NCBI GenBank assembly: GCA_002256485.1
Contig: NNSG01000008.1
Coordinates: 1 to 64,000, forward strand
Direction of reading: 5' to 3'
Origin: Fidelibacterota bacterium 408169
Lineage (GTDB): Bacteria > Fidelibacterota > Marinisomatia > Marinisomatales > TCS55
DNA length: 64,000 bases
Below, piece by piece: positions 55,740 to 64,000 of the stretch. Both the position numbers and the translations under genes were made by a program. Numbering within the stretch: the first letter of the stretch is position 1; the number at the start of each line of letters is the position of its first letter. Below the pieces are notes generated by a model. That model was given only the letters and a program-made list of their open reading frames with translations. It searched no databases and had not been told where the DNA came from.

Positions 55740-55775
55740 AAAAACGGTTAGTGTAGAAATATGCTGACCGTTTTT
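55740..55775 (+). terminator. Terminator of the tRNA-His/tRNA-Pro transcript
   Basis: AAAAACGGTTA pairs with TGACCGTTTTT (10 of 11) around a 14-base loop, 3 bases after tRNA-Pro, with the T-run included in the 3' arm. Confidence 0.8.
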
Positions 55776-56034
55776 AATTTATGTATTTAAGCGCATCCCT
55801 GTCCGCCGGCTGGTGGATAGAGATGTGCAACATATGGAATACATTTACCGCGTAATGTTGCATTGACATGATCAATGCAGTCCAAAAGGATTGGTAAGTA
55901 TTAATTTGTCAGTGGTATACAGTACTGCTCACAAACTATCTTTCCCCTAATCACCAAAAACAAAACAAAGCTTTTTTGTTTGTAGTATTTTGAGTTGGTA
56001 GGGTGTAAAATTTTAGTCTAAATGGGAGTCAACA
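55776..56034. other. Gap with two alternative hairpins, no gene
   Basis: Two inverted repeats share one arm: TGCAACAT (55826-55833) with ATGTTGCA (55855-55862), and TGCATTGA (55859-55866) with TCAATGCA (55872-55879, 5-base loop). They cannot both form. No coding frame of note was seen. Function unknown; may be a leader of the SEC-C gene or just repeat debris. Confidence 0.35.
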
Positions 56035-56412
56035 TTGAATAAAATACCTAATCGAAATGATATTTGTCACTGTGGAAGTGGAAAGAAATACAAAGTCTGT
56101 CATGGCCAATCCAGTGCTAATGCCTATAAACAGTGGACATTAATTGGAATTTTAATATTGGCAATACTTTGGTTTTTCTTTTATGAACCTGAACCTGAAA
56201 TAACATCAAATAGAATATCATCTCCCTTAGAACCGGCGCCAGCGGGTAAAGTTTGGTCAGATGAGCATGGTCATTGGCATGATATCTCTACTGAACCTGC
56301 ATCCGAAACTTCAAAACCGATTCCAAAAACTTCAACATCTAAACCACCCGGAGAAGCACCTCCCGGTAAAGTTTGGTCAGATGAGCATGACCATTGGCAT
56401 GATATACAATAA
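56035..56412 (+). CDS. SEC-C motif membrane protein with WSDEHxHWHDI repeats
   Basis: A 125-residue protein. The N-terminus NRNDICHCGSGKKYKVCHG is a SEC-C zinc motif. One membrane helix follows (about 36-50, TLIGILILAILWFFFY). The C-terminal region carries two copies of a 15-residue repeat (GKVWSDEHGHWHDIS and GKVWSDEHDHWHDIQ), rich in His and acidic residues, which could bind metal. The start is TTG at 56035; no ATG lies near it in frame. Function unknown. Confidence 0.75.
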   Translation: MNKIPNRNDICHCGSGKKYKVCHGQSSANAYKQWTLIGILILAILWFFFYEPEPEITSNRISSPLEPAPAGKVWSDEHGHWHDISTEPASETSKPIPKTSTSKPPGEAPPGKVWSDEHDHWHDIQ

Positions 56413-56511
56413 TTAACTCGAGCTCATTTTTACATATTTTTCTTTATAAATCCTTACATTCCGCCATGAGAATCAGAATTAACCCCATTCATTGAATGCG
56501 GAAATAAAAAA

Positions 56512-57756
56512 ATGCCTGATTTAACCCGCCGAGAATTTCTTTTCAAAACCATGCTCATCACGGGTGGATTTTTGTTGACATCCTGCGAGGATGAAGTTCA
56601 AGAACAAGACGAGGAACCGGATTATGAATCACCGGGAATGCTGTTGGGTGATTATTCTTCCAAGAGAATCATCATTATTGGAGCAGGGTTGGCTGGATTG
56701 TCTGCGGGATATGAATTAGCTCATGCTGGTCACGAGGTAACAATCCTGGAAGCGAGAAACCGTGTGGGCGGACGAGTCCATACACATCGCAATGATTTTT
56801 CGGATGGGCATTTTGCTGAAGCAGGCGCTGCACGAATCCCACCGGACCACAATATGACCCTGGGTTATGCTGACCATTTCAATTTACCCCTCGATCCATT
56901 TTATCCTCAATCAGGCTTATTTGTGGATTTTACTGAAGACACTCGAACGTTAATTTCAACTAACGATTTCCTGGATGGTCGCCCATGGCCAACATCGGTA
57001 CAACATAAGTACTATGTGAAAATTCGCGGCGGCACGGATTTATTACCGTTTGCCTTTGCAGAATATCTCTCTGACAAAATTCAACTCATGACACCTGTTG
57101 AATCCATTATTCAAAATTCTAATGAAGTTGTTGTCCGTGTTTCCGATAGTACCGAATTCACCGGGGACAGAGTGCTGTGCACCGTTCCTTTACCCGTATT
57201 AAATCGGATTCAATTCAGCCCCCAGCTTTCTCCGGAAAAATTAGATGCTGCCAGCGGCGGGTATAATTATGCAGCATCCACGCGTGTATTCCTACAATTT
57301 GCAGAGCGCTTTTGGGCAAGTGAAGGACTCAACGGTTGGGGTTACACAGATTGGCCGGAAGAAATATGGCAGCCCACGTGGGATCGGGAAGGATCTCGCG
57401 GTATTATAATGTCTTATCTTCGATATAATCGCTCAGATGAATTAGACGCCCTCAGTGCAGCAAACCAACTTGAACATGTTCTGAATCGCTGGGAAAATGT
57501 TTTCCCCGGTGTGCATGACTACGTAGAGCATGGATCTTCTCATTCGTGGGTGCAAGATGAATGGTCTGGCGGAGCGTGGGCCTCACCAACGGAAGAGCAA
57601 TATGAAGCATTGGAACATCACATGGGTGAAGCAGAAGGCAGAATTCATTTTGCTGGTGAGCACGCTTCAGATTATCACGGCTGGATGCAGGGTGCCATTG
57701 TTTCGGGTTTGCGCGCAGCGAAAGAGATTCATGAAAGCGATTCTTATTTTATATAA
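56512..57756 (+). CDS. Flavin amine oxidase family protein, Tat-exported lipoprotein
   Basis: FAD-dependent oxidase of 414 aa. Tat-type leader with TRREFLFKT at residues 4-12, then a hydrophobic stretch and a lipobox-like LLTSC at about residue 25, so it should be a folded lipoprotein outside the cytoplasm. The FAD fold IIIIGAGLAGLSAGYELA (about 51-68), VGGRVHT motif, and the C-terminal FAGEHASDYHGWMQGAIVSG box are those of monoamine-oxidase-like enzymes. The substrate is unknown. It stands alone on the plus strand. Confidence 0.92.
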   Translation: MPDLTRREFLFKTMLITGGFLLTSCEDEVQEQDEEPDYESPGMLLGDYSSKRIIIIGAGLAGLSAGYELAHAGHEVTILEARNRVGGRVHTHRNDFSDGHFAEAGAARIPPDHNMTLGYADHFNLPLDPFYPQSGLFVDFTEDTRTLISTNDFLDGRPWPTSVQHKYYVKIRGGTDLLPFAFAEYLSDKIQLMTPVESIIQNSNEVVVRVSDSTEFTGDRVLCTVPLPVLNRIQFSPQLSPEKLDAASGGYNYAASTRVFLQFAERFWASEGLNGWGYTDWPEEIWQPTWDREGSRGIIMSYLRYNRSDELDALSAANQLEHVLNRWENVFPGVHDYVEHGSSHSWVQDEWSGGAWASPTEEQYEALEHHMGEAEGRIHFAGEHASDYHGWMQGAIVSGLRAAKEIHESDSYFI

Positions 57757-57884
57757 TAAAATCCGGGTTTGAACGAGTATTGGTTTTTATCTCCAGCTCC
57801 ACCAAAATTATGTTGTGAATAAGCGATTCATTTTATGTGCATGTTTGGGGTTAGATTAATGGTTACACCAAGGAAATAAATACA

Positions 57885-58391
57885 ATGACAGATATACTTA
57901 TCAACCAGTCCGTAGCAATTCTATGTGATGGAAATAATATTGAGCGCAGTATTCATGGAGTGTCCAAATCAACCAATGCCATGATCAATTTCGATGAACT
58001 AATCCCTAAACTTTTAAACGGTAGAGGATTAAACAGACTGATCTATTTTCGTGAAGGAAAATCCATATCAAAAAAATTTGCTGAACGGCTTCATGAAAAT
58101 TATTACGGATCTGTCGTACCGTGCCATAAGTCAGCCGATATTCCGCTCTCCATCAAAGCGACGCAACTAGCGTCTAAAGTCGATACTATTATCATTATGT
58201 CCGGCGATTCAGATTTTGTAGAATTGGTGACTCATTTGAAAGCGGAAGGCGTCCGGGTTGAAATTGCTGCTGTTAAGCAAACGACAGCAAAAATATTACT
58301 GGAAGAATCTGATCATTTCCATGAAATAACAAGCAATGATTGGTTTGTTTACAAATCACCTAAACAATCATCGTATAAGAAGAAGAAATAA
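57885..58391 (+). CDS. NYN (LabA/DUF88-like) domain protein
   Basis: PIN-like nuclease-fold protein of 168 aa. The conserved acidic residues are visible: VAILCDGNNIERS, then IIIMSGDSDFVELVTHLKAEG and VEIAAVK. Such NYN proteins are predicted RNases or regulators. The C-terminus is a Lys-rich tail (SSYKKKK), perhaps for RNA binding. Preceded by a 128-base gap with no gene. Confidence 0.88.
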   Translation: MTDILINQSVAILCDGNNIERSIHGVSKSTNAMINFDELIPKLLNGRGLNRLIYFREGKSISKKFAERLHENYYGSVVPCHKSADIPLSIKATQLASKVDTIIIMSGDSDFVELVTHLKAEGVRVEIAAVKQTTAKILLEESDHFHEITSNDWFVYKSPKQSSYKKKK

Positions 58392-58426
58392 TAATTATTT
58401 TAAACTTAAACTGATAAGTAAAGCAC

Positions 58427-58924
58427 ATGAAAAAAACACTATTAATACTAATACCACTCATGATCTTCATCGGTTGTGAAGATAAAGAAGAGGAAAAAGA
58501 AGTATCGCAATTCGTTGGAACTTGGAAAATTACTTTTGGCGGTGAATATGAAAACTCTGACTGTACGGGTACGATTGATTCTACGGATTGGGAATTCATG
58601 GAAGCCTTTGGTTTTGTAGGATCATTAACAGTTAATGAAGATGGTACCTATGAGATGACTATTTCTATTATGGGTTTATCAGAAACAGAAACGGGTATAT
58701 GGCTCGAAGATGAAAATGGTCAATTAATTATAGACGATGAAATTTTAACATTTACTATGGCTGCTGATGGGAATTCATTCATCATTAATGAAGAAATGGA
58801 AGCCTACTGTGAAGATCCTTATTCCTATGAAGAAACAACTCATTCAAATTCAACTTCGTGTATGGATGCAGGAAATGATTGGTATGAAGAATCGTGTGGC
58901 TTAACTGAATTCACAAAGCAGTAA
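58427..58924 (+). CDS. Small lipoprotein (lipocalin-like)
   Basis: Exported lipoprotein of 165 aa. The signal peptide ends in a lipobox (MIFIGC, about residue 17), followed by an acidic linker and a beta-rich domain (VGTWKITFGGEY, GSLTVNEDGTYEMTISI, GIWLEDENGQLIID). This resembles small bacterial lipocalin-like domains. Four or more Cys late in the sequence (about 130-160) could form disulfides. Function unknown. Confidence 0.75.
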   Translation: MKKTLLILIPLMIFIGCEDKEEEKEVSQFVGTWKITFGGEYENSDCTGTIDSTDWEFMEAFGFVGSLTVNEDGTYEMTISIMGLSETETGIWLEDENGQLIIDDEILTFTMAADGNSFIINEEMEAYCEDPYSYEETTHSNSTSCMDAGNDWYEESCGLTEFTKQ

Positions 58925-58994
58925 TTTTCAATCGTAATGCAAATCCTCCTCTTACCAACAAGTTAATATCCAAATAAAATATTGGAACAAGTTA

Positions 58995-59018
58995 TTTGCA
59001 CTACTTTAATACTTCAAA
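58995..59018 (-). repeat. Dispersed repeat, copy B
   Basis: On the minus strand TTTGAAGTATTAAAGTAGTG then CAAA, near-identical to copy A. It lies in the 113-base gap between the lipoprotein and DUF4442 genes. Confidence 0.55.
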
Positions 59019-59037
59019 TATGAACAATTGAATTAAA

Positions 59038-59523
59038 ATGAAATTTTCTGATCTGAAATCTGCTAATCGAACATTGTGGGCTTTAGGGTTCATAAAGATA
59101 CCACTTATCTTTTATTGCAGACCTAAAATAAAGGAGATTAGTGACGATAAATGTATCATACGTATTCCCTGTAAACGCCGGGTCAAAAATCATGTGAATG
59201 CTATGTACATTGGTGCATTAACCATTGGTGCAGATCTTGCAGCCGGAATTCTGGCCATGAGGCATATTGAAAAAACAGGAAAAAAGATTGTTCTCATTTT
59301 TAAAGATATGAAAGCGGATTATTTAAAACTGGTTGAGGGCGATGCTTTTTTTATCTGCAAGGATGGAGCAAAAATAAGAGACGCAGTTACATTAGCAGCA
59401 GAAACAGGGGAGCGCCAGAATATTCCTGTTAATATTGAAGTAACAGTGCCCAGCCACTTGGGTGATGAGCCGGCGGCACAATATACATTAACTTTATCTA
59501 TTAAGGACAAAAGTGAATCATGA
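59038..59523 (+). CDS. DUF4442 hotdog-fold protein
   Basis: Thioesterase-like hotdog protein of 161 aa. The conserved pattern is RVKNHVNAMYIGALTIGADLAAG, typical of DUF4442 (PaaI-related); the rest is VLIFKDMKADYLKLVEGDA. No active-site residue can be named with certainty. Its stop overlaps the start of the next gene by 4 bases. Confidence 0.85.
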   Translation: MKFSDLKSANRTLWALGFIKIPLIFYCRPKIKEISDDKCIIRIPCKRRVKNHVNAMYIGALTIGADLAAGILAMRHIEKTGKKIVLIFKDMKADYLKLVEGDAFFICKDGAKIRDAVTLAAETGERQNIPVNIEVTVPSHLGDEPAAQYTLTLSIKDKSES

Positions 59524-59729
59524 AATCAGGGACAATACGGCATTATGATGATGAAAAGAAATTTGGTTTTATCCGTAGCGATGACGGTGATGATTATTTT
59601 TTTCACAGCGGTAGTTTGAGCCCTCGACTCCAGCGTACGGCCGGTTTACTGCGGGAAGGATTTCGTGTAAAGTTTGATACGGATTTTGATATGAAAGGGG
59701 ATAAGGCTGTCAATGTTCAGCCTGGGTAA
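59520..59729 (+). CDS. Cold-shock domain protein
   Basis: Nucleic-acid-binding beta barrel of 69 aa. RNP1-like KKFGFIRSDDG and RNP2-like DDYFFHSGSL are visible, and the start is KSGTIRHYDDE. Shares 4 bases with the DUF4442 gene, so translation is coupled. The following 261-base gap (59730-59990) holds copy C of the dispersed repeat and nothing else I can support. Confidence 0.88.
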   Translation: MKSGTIRHYDDEKKFGFIRSDDGDDYFFHSGSLSPRLQRTAGLLREGFRVKFDTDFDMKGDKAVNVQPG

Positions 59730-59787
59730 AAAATAAATTACTCTCGTTTTAATTAAGAAATTAAATAATGGTGATTTACACCTTTTT

Positions 59788-59808
59788 AAAGTAGTGCAGA
59801 CATTCCTG
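59788..59808 (+). repeat. Dispersed repeat, copy C
   Basis: AAAGTAGTGCAGACATTCCT then G, matching the core AAAGTAGTGCAAACATTTTT found at the hairpin of copy A (read on the minus strand). Confidence 0.5.
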
Positions 59809-59990
59809 CCGTACTTCTGAAGGGCCAAATTTGGTAAATCAAAACGTATTTCTTCATTTATGTTATTTTCAATATTTTGAAAATTAATTATCTAATAGCC
59901 TTTGGTCTGTTTTCTATATAATAACAAAATAAGATATGAATCCTTCAATCAATCATCCTCGCCACGGTCAGCAGGCAATTAATCCTTGAA

Positions 59991-60647
59991 TCATCGAATT
60001 GCTTTTCGCAGAAAATTAATAAAGGGAAACATCGCTTTATAATCTTCTGTAAAGCCGGGAATAATTTTTTCCGACGTCATATCCACATCATTTTTTGAAC
60101 ATCCAGCTAGAAAATCTTTATACCGTAACCATCTGATCTGAGGGTGGTCTTTGGGATATCCCTTAGGTGCTGTTTTTAATTGTTCGCCGCCCATTTCACC
60201 AAAATGGTTTTTGTAGGTCTTACCAAAAACAATTTTTTCAAATTCAGTATGGTGATTCACAAAATATTCACGGATATTCTGTAATGTGTCTTTTGTAGGA
60301 TGCCAAATTCCTCCTCCTAAATATGTATTCCCCGGTTCGAGGTGAATATAATATCCAGGAAATATTTCATTTTTTACACCCCCTTTCATGGACGCACTAA
60401 ACCACGGTTTGTATGGGCTCTTATCTTTGGAAAAACGCACGTCACGGTAAATTCGGAATAAACATTCTTTCGGTTGAACACCAATTATAGAATTGTCAAA
60501 ACCAGAAATATTATGGAGCAGAATTGCCACAAGGTCTGTGAAATTGGCAAGAGCATCTTTATAATCTTCTTTATGATCATTGAACCAAGTACGGTCATTA
60601 TTTTTCTTCAACTTTTTTAGAAAATCTAGTGTACTTTTTTCAATCAT
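59991..60647 (-). CDS. DUF2461 (TIGR02453) family protein
   Basis: Conserved protein of unknown function (218 aa from the ATG at 60647, MIEKSTLDFLKKLKKNN). Family hallmarks are NDRTWFNDHKEDYKDAL, FRIYRDVRFSKDKSPYKPWF and GYYIHLEPGNTYLGGGIWHP. The frame could begin six codons earlier (60665) but that part overlaps the M48 gene. 8-base overlap with that gene suggests coupling. Confidence 0.92.
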   Translation of the reverse strand: MIEKSTLDFLKKLKKNNDRTWFNDHKEDYKDALANFTDLVAILLHNISGFDNSIIGVQPKECLFRIYRDVRFSKDKSPYKPWFSASMKGGVKNEIFPGYYIHLEPGNTYLGGGIWHPTKDTLQNIREYFVNHHTEFEKIVFGKTYKNHFGEMGGEQLKTAPKGYPKDHPQIRWLRYKDFLAGCSKNDVDMTSEKIIPGFTEDYKAMFPFINFLRKAIR

Positions 60648-61764
60648 ATTTATATTCCTCTGCAAATACTAATCGTTCGCCGATGGGAGGATGGGAATAA
60701 TAGAGCCATTTCACCCATTCACTGGGATAAGCGTTGGATAAATTACGATTTGCCAACCCTGCCATGGCGCCGAGAAACGCATCTTTTTCCGGATAAAGAT
60801 CCAATGAACAACTATCTGCCTGGCGTTCAAATGCGCGAGATATCCAATTGTTTAATGGACCAAATAGAAAACCGGATAAAATTCCCATAGTTAAGCCAAT
60901 CATGGGGAAAAGTGCCAGATTAGCTGTATTTGATGTAAGAAAGGTTGGGAAGAAATATTTCATCACCATATCTAATAGGTAAAATGTAACCAATTGCTGG
61001 GCTGTACCGATGACAATATTTTTGGGTAAATGAGCATATCTATAATGTCCTACTTCATGAGCAATAACAGATGCGATTTCATTTTGACTCATTTTTTCCA
61101 AGAGGTTATCAGCCATTACGACTCTTCGGGTTTTGCCTAATCCACCTAAAAAAGCATTTTCTTTTTTGGTTTGTTTGCTCATATCCTGGCGAAAGAAACC
61201 TCCGGGTTTTAATCCTGCTTTTTCCAAAATCACCGTTAACTGATTTACCAGACTTTCATCTTCAATAGGATCATACTTATTGAAAATGGGAGCTATAACA
61301 ACAGGAAATAGAGTTGCAAAAATAACAGAAACAATCGCCATGACTCCTCCGGCTACCAGCCACCAAATATCGGGAAATGCTGCAAATACCCAATACAATA
61401 AACCTAACAACAGGGGAAATAATACCAAACTGAGTAAAAATGATTTTAGTTGATCCACCGCCCACGTCTTATGTGTATAATTAGAAAAGCCCCATTTATG
61501 TTCACGAACGTATCCTGTATAATATCCCAGCGGCAACCCGATCAAAGTGGATAATGTTAGATAAATCACGACATAGATTAGAAATGTCCGGATGAATGAA
61601 AAGTCCATAAAGGCAATGGATGTGCTGTATCCGGAAAAATAAAACCAGAGTACAAAAGCCAATGAAATGACTGAACCCAGCAATCCAAAGAGACGATTTT
61701 CTTTTTCGTACTTCTGTGCCTGGAGCTGTTTGTCAGCATCCAAGAGTGGATGGATGTTTTGCAT
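60640..61764 (-). CDS. M48-family metalloprotease, Ste24/HtpX-like
   Basis: Integral membrane zinc protease of 374 aa. Zinc site HEVGHYRYAHLPKN (HExxH) at about residue 238, preceded by helices (FLIYVVIYLTLSTLIGLP, LLLGLLYWVFAAFPDIWW, IVSVIFATLFPVVIAPIFNK). ENAFLGGLGKTRRVVMADNLL is typical of the Ste24 class. FERQADSCSLDLYP supplies the third zinc ligand Glu. C-terminal SHPPIGERLVFAEEY matches the class. Confidence 0.93.
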   Translation of the reverse strand: MQNIHPLLDADKQLQAQKYEKENRLFGLLGSVISLAFVLWFYFSGYSTSIAFMDFSFIRTFLIYVVIYLTLSTLIGLPLGYYTGYVREHKWGFSNYTHKTWAVDQLKSFLLSLVLFPLLLGLLYWVFAAFPDIWWLVAGGVMAIVSVIFATLFPVVIAPIFNKYDPIEDESLVNQLTVILEKAGLKPGGFFRQDMSKQTKKENAFLGGLGKTRRVVMADNLLEKMSQNEIASVIAHEVGHYRYAHLPKNIVIGTAQQLVTFYLLDMVMKYFFPTFLTSNTANLALFPMIGLTMGILSGFLFGPLNNWISRAFERQADSCSLDLYPEKDAFLGAMAGLANRNLSNAYPSEWVKWLYYSHPPIGERLVFAEEYKYD

Positions 61765-61793
61765 GGATTGAATTTAGTGAAAAAAGAAGGTAT

Positions 61794-63329
61794 CTACTTC
61801 AGCAGGGTCACTCGCTGGGACTGGACACTGCCCGCCGCTTCCACTTGAACATGATATACACCGGATGACAAGTCGCGGCCATCCAGTCTAAAATCATGCA
61901 GGCCGGAATTGAGTTTGCCAAGGTGATGCATACGAACTTCCCTGCCTTTTATATCAAACACCCGTACAGTAGCCTTTGCAGCAGAAGGTAATTCAAAACG
62001 AATAATCGTCGCAGGATTAAAGGGATTTGGAAAAGCAGGGAAAAGTGAAAATGCTTCCGGTACAGCCGGTGAATCATTTACCGATAATGGATCTGCCACA
62101 AAGGGAATGGGGTCAAACGTATCCTGAAAAACAGATTGAGAAACGGAAGGATCCAGTCCAAACCAGTCTTCAATCAATGTTGAGTACACCTGCCGAAAAT
62201 CATGTTCAGTTAAAAGGTTTCCATTATTATCCAAATTGGATAAACTGGGTTGGGAACCGAATACATCACCAATGGTTGTTGAGCCAAATGTAAAAATCGG
62301 ACCGCTGGTCCCATGATCTGTTCCGCTGGAACCATTCTCGTCTACCCGCCGTCCAAACTCGGATGTGGTGACGGTCAAAACACGGTCGTCCAAACCCTGG
62401 TTTTTCAGATCCTGTAAAAAAGCACTAATAGCTGTAGACATCTGGTTAAGTCGCTGGGGATGAGCATTACCCTGTCCTGCGTGGTTATCAAAACCGCGAA
62501 TGTGAAGGCGGTAGACAGGTGTTGTTAATCCACCGGAAATGAGTTTGGCCGTTACGGCTAACTGATCTCCTAAATTATTATTGGGATATTCAATGGTTAA
62601 GTTACCATTTTGGCCGGCGGCATATATTTCTTCAGAATACTCTAATGTGGTTAAATCCAATTCACGGACAAAACTCAATTCATCACCGCCATAGGTTTCC
62701 GGTGGAGGATCATTTGAACCAGGCACATAATTATCGTTCACGATATAATACATGATTTCCGGGTCGAAAAGCATCGTAGCAAAATTTGACTGCTCACTTT
62801 GAAATTCCAATAAGTTGGCACTGCCGAATTGAATGGCAATTGGATGCTCCGGTGCACCAACAGGAAAATTGGGGTATTCATTATTAAAGAGCCTACCCAA
62901 CCAACCGGACAACCAAATTTCATTCTCCGGGGAACCTGTTACCCAAATATCTGACGATCGGAAATGGGATAAGTTGCTTTGAGGATAACCCACACCATGA
63001 ATAATACCCATTTCACCATTTTGAAAAATGGGTACAAGGGAAGCCATTTGGGGATGAAATCCGCTGTCATCAGTTACCATCAATGCTTCATTTTCATCGA
63101 AAGCCAGCGTGGGTCGAGCTTGATGATAAAGTGAATCATAAACAGGAATAACTGAATTCAACCCATCGTTGCCGCCATCCAGTTTGATGAGTACCAGGAT
63201 TCGGTCCGAATCCCATGTTCCTGTTTTCCTACGAATAGTTTGCTGTGTTTTTCCCAAAGCCATAAGCGGTATTTGGGTACCCATAATGGACAATGCTAAA
63301 CTTGATTTTATAAAATCCCTGCGTTTCAT
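61794..63329 (-). CDS. DUF1501 protein with Tat leader and C-terminal sorting tail
   Basis: Exported protein of 511 aa. Tat-type leader MKRRDFIKSSLALSIMGTQI, then the DUF1501 domain (about 40-420) with VLIKLDGGNDGLNSVIPVYD, GVGYPQSNLSHFRSSDIW and VTTSEFGRRVDENGSSGTDHG. These are sulfatase-like fold features. The last 80 residues are a sorting domain (FPAFPNPFNPATIIRFELP, SSGVYHVQVE, TLLK end). It lies 4 bases into the DUF1800 gene, a frequent pairing. Confidence 0.92.
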   Translation of the reverse strand: MKRRDFIKSSLALSIMGTQIPLMALGKTQQTIRRKTGTWDSDRILVLIKLDGGNDGLNSVIPVYDSLYHQARPTLAFDENEALMVTDDSGFHPQMASLVPIFQNGEMGIIHGVGYPQSNLSHFRSSDIWVTGSPENEIWLSGWLGRLFNNEYPNFPVGAPEHPIAIQFGSANLLEFQSEQSNFATMLFDPEIMYYIVNDNYVPGSNDPPPETYGGDELSFVRELDLTTLEYSEEIYAAGQNGNLTIEYPNNNLGDQLAVTAKLISGGLTTPVYRLHIRGFDNHAGQGNAHPQRLNQMSTAISAFLQDLKNQGLDDRVLTVTTSEFGRRVDENGSSGTDHGTSGPIFTFGSTTIGDVFGSQPSLSNLDNNGNLLTEHDFRQVYSTLIEDWFGLDPSVSQSVFQDTFDPIPFVADPLSVNDSPAVPEAFSLFPAFPNPFNPATIIRFELPSAAKATVRVFDIKGREVRMHHLGKLNSGLHDFRLDGRDLSSGVYHVQVEAAGSVQSQRVTLLK

Positions 63330-64000
63330 ATGAGTTGAAACTCCGGTTTGCGTAGTATGTATTTGATCAAATTTCGTAAACGAAGAGGAGCTCCCGGATC
63401 ATTAATATCCCAGTCATATACAGCTGCACCTTCCAGAAGTGCATACAATAATTGTTCTTCTAATTCATCTGATATGGGCAGGGGGAAAAAGAGTTTGGCC
63501 ATATCTTGTACAAGAACTTCCGCATCTTCGGGATCACTTAATGTTTGAGCCAATGCAACCACATCCGGTTCAAAATCGAAATTTCCCCCAAATGGATTTA
63601 TGCCGTCCACTAAAGCAGATGCAAACAATTTTCGCATGGGTAATGTAATAGAATTAAGCCAGGAACGATAGCCTGCCCAGCCATTTACATTGGGGGGCAT
63701 GTTTGGTATCATTCCCATAAAATATTGAAGGTCAATTAAATAATTAATAGGTAGGTTTTCCTCTGCAATATCCAATTGTCGAAATACACCCTGTGTTACG
63801 GTTAATGGATTACGGATGATACAACCACGAAAATTTTCATCGTAAAAATGATCACTGGTAAAAAGGTGCTCCATAACGGGTAAAATTTCATAATTGTTAT
63901 TTCTGAAGATAGTGGCCATTTCATTCACAATAGTATCATCAGGTACTTCGTAAACAAACCATCTGTATATTTTTTCACAAATAAAATTGGCTGTCTGATC
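63326..64000 (-). CDS. DUF1800 domain protein, C-terminal part (5' end outside window)
   Basis: An open frame of 225 codons that runs off the right edge with no start. Residues such as NFICEKIYRWFVYEVPDD, LPVMEHLFTSDHFYDENFRGC, NPLTVTQGVFRQLDI and MGMIPNMPPNVNGWAGYRSW are typical of DUF1800 C-terminal halves, including the P-x-x-P-P-N-V-x-G-W motif. It shares 4 bases with the DUF1501 gene. Secreted or periplasmic; function unknown. Confidence 0.9.
   Translation of the reverse strand, partial: DQTANFICEKIYRWFVYEVPDDTIVNEMATIFRNNNYEILPVMEHLFTSDHFYDENFRGCIIRNPLTVTQGVFRQLDIAEENLPINYLIDLQYFMGMIPNMPPNVNGWAGYRSWLNSITLPMRKLFASALVDGINPFGGNFDFEPDVVALAQTLSDPEDAEVLVQDMAKLFFPLPISDELEEQLLYALLEGAAVYDWDINDPGAPLRLRNLIKYILRKPEFQLI

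Overview
The window reads as a chromosomal segment of an A+T-rich, Gram-negative bacterium of the FCB (Fibrobacterota-Chlorobiota-Bacteroidota) assemblage. A Marinimicrobia (SAR406)-like lineage is my best guess. This is inferred from family content only: a GlmU-like nucleotidyl/acetyltransferase of the Bacteroidota type, DUF2480 and DUF3467 proteins, secreted proteins with PNPFNP-type C-terminal sorting tails, a DUF1501/DUF1800 pair, and a large anaerobic-type electron-transfer inventory. No rRNA, CRISPR array or insertion sequence was seen. Two tRNAs (His, Pro) lie near 55.6 kb.

Layout. 0-11.6 kb: a partial GNAT gene divergent from a tyrosine recombinase, a CDF metal transporter, coaX-birA-PAP2-methylmalonyl-CoA mutase-DnaJ-like genes on the minus strand, then a GlmU-like enzyme, a GMC oxidoreductase and small conserved proteins. 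11.6-18.2 kb: a PAP2 phosphatase, a TonB-dependent receptor carrying Asp-rich calcium-binding-like repeats, and a secreted protein with a sorting tail. 18.2-23.9 kb: an etfB-etfA-EMO-like membrane Fe-S oxidoreductase-carboxyltransferase operon, in which AccA- and AccD-like halves are fused in alpha-beta order. 24-32 kb: a complete SUF iron-sulfur assembly operon led by an IscR-like Rrf2 regulator, with a near-consensus IscR type 1 operator upstream.

32-43.7 kb is the most interesting region: a minus-strand cluster with a four-subunit 2-oxoacid:ferredoxin oxidoreductase (korDABC order), a GltD-like flavoprotein fused to ferredoxin and MvhD-like domains, an HdrD-like CCG protein, and an HdrA-MvhD protein. 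The HdrA reading frame is interrupted by one UGA exactly where the family has a conserved Cys. A hairpin with a GGUC apical loop follows 20 bases downstream, so I call it a selenocysteine-containing HdrA. Selenophosphate synthetase (selD), itself with an in-frame UGA at its catalytic position, lies about 10 kb away at 44-45 kb. The two genes support each other and suggest a selenium-dependent, probably flavin-based electron-bifurcating Hdr complex linked to ferredoxin from 2-oxoacid oxidation.

46-64 kb: a second, two-subunit 2-oxoacid:ferredoxin oxidoreductase followed by fumarase, a class A penicillin-binding protein, a pyrimidine-nucleoside phosphorylase, an LptF/G permease, tRNAs, a SEC-C protein, a Tat-lipoprotein amine oxidase, a NYN-domain protein, small proteins, an M48 protease, and a DUF1501/DUF1800 pair running off the end. 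Genes too short for ordinary ORF lists were found by reading: a 51-residue zinc ribbon (32627-32782), a 36-residue membrane protein (17999-18109) and the partial GNAT gene (1-96). All functions are assigned by reading motifs; no searches were run.
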